Program-made: the position numbers and the translations under genes
Part shown: one piece after another, positions 25,823 to 33,041 of the stretch
How the letters are laid out: every line of letters starts with the position of its first letter
How positions within the stretch are numbered: position 1 is the stretch's first letter
Source of the DNA: Novosphingobium sp. 9U
GTDB taxonomy: Bacteria > Pseudomonadota > Alphaproteobacteria > Sphingomonadales > Sphingomonadaceae
NCBI RefSeq assembly: GCF_902506425.1
Contig: NZ_LR732525.1
Location: forward strand, 1-64,000
DNA: 64,000 nucleotides
Direction: 5' to 3'
The notes under the pieces: model-generated
Told to the model about the DNA's origin: nothing
Seen by the model: the letters and a program-made list of their open reading frames with translations, nothing else
The model's database searches: none

Positions 25823-27371
25823 GGCGCGCTTCGCTCGTCTCGTGCGGCAGGCGGCGCGACACGCGCCACAGGAAGTAGAGGGCGATCGGCACCAGGATCA
25901 TGATGCTGAGCAGGCCTGCCGTCAGCGAGCCGGTCAGCGCGCTGACCTTGCCCGCCCAGTAGGGGCCGGTGCCCGAGGAGATGACGATCGCGACGAGCGA
26001 GTAGGACGCGGCTGCCGAGCCGCGCATGCGGGGCAGCACCAGGTCCTGCACCATCGCCGCGGTGGCGCCGCTCCACAGCGCGGAAAAGATGCCCAGGATG
26101 AAGGCCGCGCCGATGAACACGGCGAATTCTTCCACCAGCAGCATTGTCAGGATGCAGGGCACGCCACCCAGCAGGCTGATGGCAGTGATGCCGACTGGCG
26201 CGCGCAAGTCGCTGCGCTTCCAGCGGTCGGTCGCCCAGCCGCCGAGCAGGACGCCCAGCACGCCGCCCGCGATGCTCGCCACGCCGAGCGACAAGCCGAG
26301 CTCGTGCGCGGGGATGGAGAAGGTGCGCATCGCGTAAGGTGCGGACCAGACGTGGACCGCACCACCAACGCAGGCGACCAGCGCCGTGGAGATGGTCGCC
26401 AGCAGGAACGTGCGGTCGCCGAAGGTCAGGCGGTAGAGTGGCTTGTCGCGATAGCTCTGGACCTGGCCCCAGGTCACCACGGCATAGGCGCCGAGCGCGA
26501 AGGCGGCCCATTGCGCAATGTCGCCGGTCAGGTGCGTCAGGATCGCAGCCGCCACGGCGAGCAGGGCGGCGATCAGCATGTTCCGGCCGAGCCCTCGCAG
26601 GCCCGCCAGGCGCCAGACCGTCAGCATCGTGAACGGTGGGATCGCCGTCGCGAACTCGCCCAGCACGAAGCCCATCTTCGACCCTTGCGCTTCGGTGGCG
26701 CGGGCCGGCTCGCGGATGGCCAGGATCATCAGGGCGAGCGGCAGGCCGGGCAGCGCCACCGTGAACATGGCCGCCTTCCAGGGCGCCACCTCGCACGCGC
26801 CGGCGATCGGCACGGCGGTGCACATGGCGTCCCAGTGCTCGAGAAAATAGCCGCCCAGGAACAACGCCAGCGCACCGCCGGCGAACACGCCGGAGAGCAG
26901 GATCGACATGGCGATCGCGCGGCGTTGCGGCGGGAAGATGTCGGCGAGCAGCGAGTGCGAGCACGGGTTCGCCACCGCCTCCCCCACGCCGACGCCTATG
27001 CGCGCGACGCCGAGCATCGCGAAGTTGGCTGCGGCACCGCCGAGGGCGGTCATGCTCGACCATAGGGCGAGGCCCAGCGCCATGACCTTCTTGCGCGGCA
27101 GTCCATCAGAGATGCGCCCCATGGCGATGCCGACGACCGAATAGAAAACCGCGAACGCGGTCCCGAGCAGGAAGCCGAGATCCGCGTCGTCGAGCTTCAA
27201 GTCGGCCTTGATCGACTGTGCCAGGATCGAGACGATCTGGCGGTCGAGGTAGTTCAGGACATTGGCCAGGGCGAGCACGCCCAAGGCGTAGTACGCGGCC
27301 ATTCCGATCGCCGGCGTGCGCGCGCCAGCGCCTGCGTCGGCCGCCACGCCGCGTTCAACAAGGCTCGCCAC
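25782..27371 (-). CDS. MFS transporter (spinster-like)
   Basis: A 529-residue inner-membrane carrier with about 12-14 hydrophobic helices. The N-terminus (ALANVLNYLDRQIVSILAQ) is typical of the spinster-like MFS branch that sphingomonads keep beside degradation genes. Motif A is recognisable (GRISDGLPRKKVM). Helices 6 and 7 are separated by a large insert (residues ~170-290). It probably imports the substrate of the P450/hydrolase pair that follows, or exports a product. Confidence 0.88.
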   Translation of the reverse strand: MASLVERGVAADAGAGARTPAIGMAAYYALGVLALANVLNYLDRQIVSILAQSIKADLKLDDADLGFLLGTAFAVFYSVVGIAMGRISDGLPRKKVMALGLALWSSMTALGGAAANFAMLGVARIGVGVGEAVANPCSHSLLADIFPPQRRAIAMSILLSGVFAGGALALFLGGYFLEHWDAMCTAVPIAGACEVAPWKAAMFTVALPGLPLALMILAIREPARATEAQGSKMGFVLGEFATAIPPFTMLTVWRLAGLRGLGRNMLIAALLAVAAAILTHLTGDIAQWAAFALGAYAVVTWGQVQSYRDKPLYRLTFGDRTFLLATISTALVACVGGAVHVWSAPYAMRTFSIPAHELGLSLGVASIAGGVLGVLLGGWATDRWKRSDLRAPVGITAISLLGGVPCILTMLLVEEFAVFIGAAFILGIFSALWSGATAAMVQDLVLPRMRGSAAASYSLVAIVISSGTGPYWAGKVSALTGSLTAGLLSIMILVPIALYFLWRVSRRLPHETSEARLAIARQAGEPAHA

Positions 27372-27452
27372 AGGCCACTCCCACCATTGGCTTCAAACGT
27401 CGCCGGGCTCGAAGTCGATCGCTCCGATACCCGGCGTGCTGCGTCGTGCGCA

Positions 27453-28652
27453 TCAGGAAATGCGCAGGAGACGCTTGGCGTTGTTGCAGATGATGTCCTG
27501 GATGTCCTTGTCGGGCACCCCGGCGAAGTCGCGCTTGATGACCGCGTGGCTGTTGGGGAACGTCGTCTCCGAGTGCGGATAGTCCGACGACCACATGATG
27601 TTCCTGCCGCCCGGCAGGTCGCGCATCAGGATGCCGGCGCGGTCCTGGATGAACGAGCCCCAGACGTTCTGGTCCATGTACCAGCTCGGCGGCTTGTCGA
27701 TCACGCTTTCGGTCCAGTAGCGCTGCTTTTCCCAAGTGCGGTCGCAGTATTCGGCGTACCATGAGAACCAGCCCACGCCGCTTTCCATGCTGCCGATCCG
27801 AAGATCGGGGAAGCGGTCGAAGATGCCGTTGAAGATGAAGATGCCGATCGGCTCGGCCATGGCCAGCTTGCTCATCGGCATGTCGGGCAGGAAGTGCTGC
27901 TTTTCGCCGAAGCGGGGCACGCGGCCACCGAGATGGAAGGTGATGACCATGCCCAGGTCGCTCAGCACCTTCCACAGCGCGTCGAACTCGGGCTGGTAGT
28001 ACTGCAGCGCGCCCTTGGGATCGCCGGTCTGGGCCGAGACCTGGCCTGCCTTCATGTTCTTGATCTCGGACGTGGTCTTCCACGCCTCCGGGTTCTGCGG
28101 GAAGGCCGGCAGCTGGACCATCTTGAAGCCCATCTTGGCGAGGCGCTTCACGTGGCTGATGGTCTCGTCGATGTCGCGCATGGGCGAGTGGCCGACCGGG
28201 AACAGCCGGTGCGGCGCGTTCGAGGCCCAGTCCGACACCCAGTTCGAGAATGCCTCGAAGCTGGCGAGATAGAGTTCGTTGTCCAGCGTGCCAAGCGGTC
28301 CGCCGCCGAACAAGATGGCCTGATCGATGCCGTCCAGGTCCATGTCGGCGAGGCGCTTTTGCGGATCGTAGGTGTTGCGCTGCTCGGACAGGCGGCCCTT
28401 CATCTTGAAGTCCTTGCCCGTGCGGCCGGCCTGGTTGTTGATCATCATCACCGGGCGGCTGTGGCCTTCGAACACGATGTAGTCGGCATCGTCGCGCGCC
28501 TCGATTACCGGAGCCCGCGCCTTCAGGTGGTTGGGCAGGTATTCCTTCCACATGTCGTAGGGCGGATCGATGTGGGCGTCGGCATCGAAGATCGGGCCCA
28601 GGGTCCAATCTTCCTTGAGGGCGCTTCCGAACTTCGGATCAGCTTCACTCAT
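27453..28652 (-). CDS. Amidohydrolase family protein (ACMSD-like metal enzyme)
   Basis: A 399-residue TIM-barrel enzyme of the amidohydrolase-2 family, which includes aromatic carboxylate decarboxylases and hydrolases. The metal-binding start reads DADAHIDPP near residue 24, and the C-terminal signature SSDYPHSETTFPNS near 350 carries the usual Asp/His. A middle His lies in VITFHLGG. It is separated from the downstream MFS gene by 81 bases and may lead that transcript. A 14-bp motif shared with two other promoters of the cluster lies about 20 bases before its start. The substrate is unknown. Confidence 0.88.
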   Translation of the reverse strand: MSEADPKFGSALKEDWTLGPIFDADAHIDPPYDMWKEYLPNHLKARAPVIEARDDADYIVFEGHSRPVMMINNQAGRTGKDFKMKGRLSEQRNTYDPQKRLADMDLDGIDQAILFGGGPLGTLDNELYLASFEAFSNWVSDWASNAPHRLFPVGHSPMRDIDETISHVKRLAKMGFKMVQLPAFPQNPEAWKTTSEIKNMKAGQVSAQTGDPKGALQYYQPEFDALWKVLSDLGMVITFHLGGRVPRFGEKQHFLPDMPMSKLAMAEPIGIFIFNGIFDRFPDLRIGSMESGVGWFSWYAEYCDRTWEKQRYWTESVIDKPPSWYMDQNVWGSFIQDRAGILMRDLPGGRNIMWSSDYPHSETTFPNSHAVIKRDFAGVPDKDIQDIICNNAKRLLRIS

Positions 28653-28671
28653 CTCCCAAACTCCATCGTTG

Positions 28672-28685
28672 TTCGATATTGTGAA
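28672..28685. promoter_or_regulatory. Shared cluster motif, site 1
   Basis: TTCGATATTGTGAA, upstream of the amidohydrolase gene. On the minus strand it reads TTCACAATATCGAA, matching TTCGCAATATAGAA (31785-31798) and TTCACAATCCCGAA (35816-35829). It may be a common operator of the catabolic cluster. Confidence 0.4.
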
Positions 28686-28745
28686 TTGATTATCGCAGTT
28701 CTGAATGGAACAGTCAAGCTTCGGGTGTGGGTTGCAACAGGTTCA

Positions 28746-28889
28746 GATCCTCCCCTGCAAGGGGAGGTGGCAGACGCGGAGCGGCTGACGGAGGGGTGTC
28801 ACCCGCTCGGTCGAGCAATCCGCCAGCGGTGACACCCCTCCGTCACGCGGCTAACGCCGCGCGCCACCTCCCCTTGCAGGAGAGGATCT
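28746..28889. repeat. Dispersed palindromic repeat, copy 2
   Basis: About 144 bp from GATCCTCCCCTGCAAGG to AGAGGATC. It forms a long interrupted hairpin: CCTGCAAGGGGAGGTGGC against GCCACCTCCCCTTGCAGG, and GACGGAGGGGTGTCACC against GGTGACACCCCTCCGTC. It lies between the thiolase-like and amidohydrolase genes. Confidence 0.85.
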
Positions 28890-28899
28890 CGGGACGCGA

Positions 28900-30084
28900 T
28901 TAAGGCCGCCGCAGGATCATCGCGCCGTAGCCATAGCCGCCGTTCGACACGATGCAGGTGCGCGCATCCTTGACCTGCCGGCCACCGCCGCGGCCCCACA
29001 GCTGCACGGTCGCCTCGTGGATGTGCCCATACCCATGGAACCGCCCGGCCGAGAGCTGACCGCCTCCAGTGTTGAGCGGCAGTTCGCCATCTATGGCGAT
29101 GCGGCTGCCGCCTTCGACAAAGCGGCACGCCTCTCCGGGAGGCACCAGCCCCAACGCCTCCATCCACATCCACACGTGGATCGAGAACCCGTCGTAGATC
29201 TGCGCGCAGTCCATGTCCGCGGGCTTGAGGTTGGTGCGCGACCACAGCATCGCGCCGCAGGTGCGCGCCGCGGGCATGCAGGTGAAGTCACCCTCGTACT
29301 TGCCGACCCACAGTCCGCCCACGCCCATGCCGATCGATTCGAAGTGCAGTGGCGGGTTCTTCAGGTCCTTCGCCGCATCCAGGCTGGAGACGACGATGGC
29401 AGTCGAACCATCGATGTGCGAATCGCAGTCGAACAGCCGCAAGGGCGAGGAGATCACGCGGGCGGCGAGATAGTCGTCCAGGCTGAGCGGCTTGCGGTAG
29501 ATCGCATTGGGGTTGTGTGCGGCATTGGCGCGGTTGTTCACGGCGATCGCGCCGAGCTGCGCCTCGTTCGCCCCGTACTTCTCGAAGTACGCCTGGGCAT
29601 AGAGCGCAAAGGTGTTGATCGGCGAGAGCGCGTTATACGGCACGCTCCAGGCGTTGTTGCCATCCACCCGGTTGCGGCTGCCGCTCATCAGCGTCGATGC
29701 GCGCGAAACGAGGCGGGCTTGCGCTTGCGCGACCGAGCGGAACACCACGACATGGCGCGCAAAGCCGCAGGCGATCGCGTTGATGGCGTTGAAGATCGGC
29801 GCCATGTGGCTGAAGCCCTCGGCCGAGGCGAGGATCCACTTGGGATCGATGCCGAGCACTGCGGCGGCCTCGGACGGGCTGACCGGCGCGATGCCGCCGC
29901 CTTCGGACGACTTGCCCGGGTAAGTCGCGATGCCATCGATGTCGGACGGCTTCAGCCCGGCGTCGGAGATCGCCTGGAGGCAGGCGTCGGCGGTGAGCTG
30001 CAGCGCGGTGCGCGAGGATGGGCGGCCCACTTCGGACTGGCCGGCGCCGGTGATGGCGCAAAGCTTCTCGGGGTAGGCGCTCAT
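28900..30084 (-). CDS. Thiolase-like lipid-transfer protein, probable aldolase subunit
   Basis: A 394-residue protein of the SCP-x/thiolase superfamily. The C-terminus has the family phrase NTGGGQLSAGRFHGYGHIHE. The usual N-terminal nucleophilic Cys is not seen; the matching region reads ILASAEGFSHM. Together with the next gene upstream, a DUF35 protein that overlaps it by four bases, this matches the Ltp2/DUF35 aldolases that cleave steroid side-chain CoA thioesters by retro-aldol reaction. Such a role is inferred from pairing and the missing Cys. The start ATG at 30084 overlaps the DUF35 stop; the frame extends further but without support. Confidence 0.85.
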   Translation of the reverse strand: MSAYPEKLCAITGAGQSEVGRPSSRTALQLTADACLQAISDAGLKPSDIDGIATYPGKSSEGGGIAPVSPSEAAAVLGIDPKWILASAEGFSHMAPIFNAINAIACGFARHVVVFRSVAQAQARLVSRASTLMSGSRNRVDGNNAWSVPYNALSPINTFALYAQAYFEKYGANEAQLGAIAVNNRANAAHNPNAIYRKPLSLDDYLAARVISSPLRLFDCDSHIDGSTAIVVSSLDAAKDLKNPPLHFESIGMGVGGLWVGKYEGDFTCMPAARTCGAMLWSRTNLKPADMDCAQIYDGFSIHVWMWMEALGLVPPGEACRFVEGGSRIAIDGELPLNTGGGQLSAGRFHGYGHIHEATVQLWGRGGGRQVKDARTCIVSNGGYGYGAMILRRP

Positions 30085-30506
30085 GCCGACTGACCTTCTG
30101 GTCGGAACATCGGGAGCCACACATCCTCGTGCTGCTCGAACTCCACGTGTACCGCCATGCCAACACGGACGCTGTCGATCGGCGCCAGCACGTTGGTGAA
30201 GACGTATAGCTCAGGCTGTTCGGCGAGCTCGATGACGCCGAACACGAACGGCACTTCAAGGCCAGGCACCCACCGTTCGTGATTGATGGTGTAGCTGGCG
30301 ATGCGGCCCTTGCCCGACACCGGCTGCGGCGCCACGTCCTCGCTGCCGCACTTGGCGCAGCGGGGCAGGGGCGGGTGCTGCCAGACCTCGCAGTGCGTGC
30401 AGCGCTGGATCAGCATGCGGCCCTGCTCACCCGCGGTCCAGAAAAACGCGGTGTCGGGCTCGAGCCGCGGCAACTTGCGCTCGGGTGGGGAGGCGGCCTC
30501 GCTCAT
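30081..30506 (-). CDS. DUF35 OB-fold, zinc-ribbon acyl-CoA-binding protein
   Basis: A 141-residue protein with an N-terminal zinc ribbon (CTHCEVWQHPPLPRCAKC, four Cys near residues 36-53) and a C-terminal OB fold (GRIASYTINHERWVPGLEVP). DUF35 proteins pair with thiolase-like subunits, stabilising them and binding acyl-CoA. Here the start overlaps the CoA-transferase stop by one base and the stop overlaps the thiolase-like start by four, so all three are translationally coupled. Confidence 0.93.
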   Translation of the reverse strand: MSEAASPPERKLPRLEPDTAFFWTAGEQGRMLIQRCTHCEVWQHPPLPRCAKCGSEDVAPQPVSGKGRIASYTINHERWVPGLEVPFVFGVIELAEQPELYVFTNVLAPIDSVRVGMAVHVEFEQHEDVWLPMFRPEGQSA

Positions 30507-31723
30507 CAGAACACCACGCCCTGCACCTTGAGGTCGATGATCGCATCCTCGTCGTAGCCCAGACTCTCCAGGATCGCGTCGCTGTGGGCGCCAAGGTCCG
30601 GCGAGCGCGTGGAAGCCAGAGCCTGGCGATCGAAGAGCATGGGCACGCTGACCATCGGGATGCTCGAGCCATCGCCATAATCGACCTGCTTCAAGTACCC
30701 GTTGGCCTGCGCCTGCACATCGTCCTTCATCTCGCCGACGTTCTGGACGACGTCCCACTGGCCTTCCTGGCGGCCGAGGATATCCTTCCACTCGGCCAAT
30801 GTTTTGGAGCCAAACATGTCCTTCACCGCGGCATAGCATTCGTCGATGTTGGCCACGCGGGACTTGGCATCGGCGAAGCGCGGATCGTCGCGCAAGTCGG
30901 GGCGTTCGGCCACGTCCATCAGCGGCGCCCAGTACTTGTCTGCCTGCAGCATGCACAGCGCGAGGAAACGACCGTCGGAGGTGCGATAGTTGCTGACCAG
31001 CACGTTGTTCGGCTTGGTCGAGGCGGGGCGCGGAAACTTGTCGATGTTGTCGGCGGTCGCCTGGCAGATGTAGCGCTGCATCGACCACATGGCGGTGCCG
31101 AGCAGCGAGACGTCCACTTCCGAAGCCTCGCCGCTCAGCGCGCGCTTGGCAATCGCCGCGCAGATGCCGCCCGCCAGCATCGAGCCTGACAGCGTATCGC
31201 CGAACGCCGGTCCCGGCGGCCCAACGGGATGGTCGGCGCAATCCTCCGTTAGCGACGAGGAAACGCCCCCACGCGCCCAGAAGGTGATCGCGTCGTAGCC
31301 GCCTTTCTCCATCTCCGGGCCTTGCGGGCCGACGCCGCTGCCGCTGGCATAGATGATGTTCGGGAATTGCGCACGGATCGAGTCCGCATCGATGCGCATC
31401 GATCGGCGCGCACGGGGGAGCAGGTTTGTCAGGAAGACGTCGGCATCCTCCAGCAGCTTCATCAGCACATCGCGCCCGGCCTCCTGCTTCAGGTCCAGCG
31501 TGATCGAGCGCTTGCCGCGGTTGTAGCTCTCCCACGAGTAGTCGATCCGCTGACCGGAGCCTGAGTTCATGTTGCCGATCTGCAGGCCTCGCAACGGGTC
31601 ACCCGTCGGTGGCTCGATCTTGATCACGTCGGCGCCGAGGTCGGCCAGCATGCCACCGCACGCGGGCACGAAGGCCCACATCGCGACTTCGACGACCTTG
31701 ATGCCCTCCAGGGGTTTGCCCAT
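30506..31723 (-). CDS. CaiB/BaiF family CoA-transferase
   Basis: A 405-residue family III CoA-transferase, expected to move CoA between an acyl-CoA donor and a carboxylic acid. It opens with the typical phrase PLEGIKVVEVAMWAFVPACG and continues with DLGADVIKIEPPTGD. The FGDTLSGSMLAGGICAAIA stretch lies around the family's catalytic Asp. The start is uncertain: ATG 31723 begins right at the conserved N-terminus; ATG 31735 and a longer frame to 31783 are alternatives. It is the first gene of the operon with DUF35 and the thiolase-like gene and would activate the substrate as a CoA thioester. Confidence 0.92.
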   Translation of the reverse strand: MGKPLEGIKVVEVAMWAFVPACGGMLADLGADVIKIEPPTGDPLRGLQIGNMNSGSGQRIDYSWESYNRGKRSITLDLKQEAGRDVLMKLLEDADVFLTNLLPRARRSMRIDADSIRAQFPNIIYASGSGVGPQGPEMEKGGYDAITFWARGGVSSSLTEDCADHPVGPPGPAFGDTLSGSMLAGGICAAIAKRALSGEASEVDVSLLGTAMWSMQRYICQATADNIDKFPRPASTKPNNVLVSNYRTSDGRFLALCMLQADKYWAPLMDVAERPDLRDDPRFADAKSRVANIDECYAAVKDMFGSKTLAEWKDILGRQEGQWDVVQNVGEMKDDVQAQANGYLKQVDYGDGSSIPMVSVPMLFDRQALASTRSPDLGAHSDAILESLGYDEDAIIDLKVQGVVF

Positions 31724-31784
31724 TCCTCGTCCCATCCTCGCTATGGCAGCCGCTCGTCTGATGACGCTTTCCCGACTGCGCAAA

Positions 31785-31798
31785 TTCTATATTGCGAA
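31785..31798. promoter_or_regulatory. Shared cluster motif, site 2
   Basis: TTCTATATTGCGAA, in the divergent region between the CoA-transferase and phosphotransferase genes. The minus-strand reading TTCGCAATATAGAA matches the sites at 28672 and 35816. Its outer bases also form a short inverted repeat (CGCAA...TTGCG). Confidence 0.4.
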
Positions 31799-31858
31799 GC
31801 ATGGAACGAAATGGCGAATTGGGTCAAGCGATCTCGCGCCGATACGAAAGGGAGAACG

Positions 31859-32935
31859 ATGCCGAACACGATCAGCCGGGCGGTGCCCGCACAGCCGCAG
31901 ATCGCAGTGCCGCGCACGCTGGATGAGGCGCTCGATCCGGCCTGGCTGAGCGAGGCTCTGGCGCAAGTATCGGGCGGCAAGCAGGTGACTTCGGTGGAGC
32001 AGGTCGAGTTCATCCGCACCGTCGCCACCAAGGTGCGCTTCGCAGTGACCTTCGCCGGATCGGACGAGGTACACGGCTTCTGCATCAAGGGCCTGCTCGA
32101 CGTCGACGAGATGACCGCGCGCGGCGGCTCGACCTGCGTGCTGGAGAGCGACTTCTACTGCAAGGTCGCGCCGACCATCCCCGACATCCAGGTGCCGACT
32201 TGCGTCACGGCCGTGATCGACCGGGAGGCGCAGCAGGCGGTCATCATCATGCGCGACGTCATCGTCGACGGCGGCCGTTTCTGCTCGGCACTGGAGCCGT
32301 TCAGCGCCGACGACGCGCTGCTCAGCCTGACCGAGCTGTCGAAGCTGCATGCGGCCAGCGCGTTCCTCGATAACGCAAACTGGATACGTCCGCGCGCGGC
32401 GGAGCTGTCGCAGATGACCTATGTCACGCCCGAGATGCTGCAGGAGCTGCTCGACGGCCCGCGCGGCGACAACCTCTCGTCCCAGGTGCGCGACGCCAGG
32501 CGGCTCGGCGCGGCGATGAAGGCGCTGGCGGCACGCGATGGCGGACGCCGGCAATTCATGATCCACGGCGATGCCCATGCCGGCAACATCTACCGCACGG
32601 CACAAGGTGCCGGCGTGATCGACTGGCAGCTGCTCCAGCGCGGTGGCTGGGCGCTCGATGTCGCCTATCACCTGAACGCGGTGCTGCCGACCGAGGTTGC
32701 CGAGGTGGAGGAGCGCCGGCTTCTGGGCGAATACCTGTCATTGATGCGCGCACGCGGCATGGAGATGCCAGACGACGAACAGGCTTGGGCGCAGTATCGC
32801 GAAGCGCCGATCTACGGCTTCTACCTTTGGGGTATCACCCGCCGCGTCGCGCCGGAGATCACGGTGCAGTTCACCGACCGGCTCGGCAAGGCGGTCACCC
32901 GGCACGAGAGCCACAAGCTGCTGGGGATCGACTGA
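31859..32935 (+). CDS. Phosphotransferase-family protein (aminoglycoside/ecdysteroid kinase-like)
   Basis: A 358-residue protein with a kinase-like fold. The catalytic loop reads FMIHGDAHAGNIY near residue 240 and the metal-binding Asp is in GVIDWQ. Such kinases next to CoA-transferase and thiolase genes are frequent in sphingomonad and actinobacterial catabolic clusters, where the substrate may be a hydroxyl compound; antibiotic resistance is less likely from context. The ATG at 31859 has AGGGAGA upstream and is preferred to the longer frame. It is divergent from the CoA-transferase operon. Confidence 0.82.
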   Translation: MPNTISRAVPAQPQIAVPRTLDEALDPAWLSEALAQVSGGKQVTSVEQVEFIRTVATKVRFAVTFAGSDEVHGFCIKGLLDVDEMTARGGSTCVLESDFYCKVAPTIPDIQVPTCVTAVIDREAQQAVIIMRDVIVDGGRFCSALEPFSADDALLSLTELSKLHAASAFLDNANWIRPRAAELSQMTYVTPEMLQELLDGPRGDNLSSQVRDARRLGAAMKALAARDGGRRQFMIHGDAHAGNIYRTAQGAGVIDWQLLQRGGWALDVAYHLNAVLPTEVAEVEERRLLGEYLSLMRARGMEMPDDEQAWAQYREAPIYGFYLWGITRRVAPEITVQFTDRLGKAVTRHESHKLLGID

Positions 32936-32950
32936 GCTGCACAAACGAAA

Positions 32951-32976
32951 GCCACGCTTCTTTGCAAGAGCGTGGC
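32951..32976. terminator. Hairpin after the phosphotransferase gene
   Basis: Perfect 8-bp stem GCCACGCT/AGCGTGGC with a 10-base loop, 15 bases after the stop. It precedes a second, T-tailed hairpin at 33004-33041. Confidence 0.5.
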
Positions 32977-33003
32977 CTGAGGTCGGCTCGGTAGCCGGAA
33001 GGT

Positions 33004-33041
33004 GGCCCGCCCTGCCAAGCAGAGCGGGCCTTGTTATTCTT
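33004..33041 (+). terminator. Rho-independent terminator
   Basis: Stem GGCCCGC (33004-33010) and GCGGGCC (33024-33030), 13-base loop, followed by the T-rich tail TTGTTATTCTT. The tail is on the plus strand, so it ends the phosphotransferase gene. It reaches the stop codon of the convergent receptor gene. Confidence 0.8.

Noticed and set aside
31859..32935. Aminoglycoside-resistance gene
   Set aside because: Only the general kinase motifs match; the catabolic neighbours make resistance unlikely.
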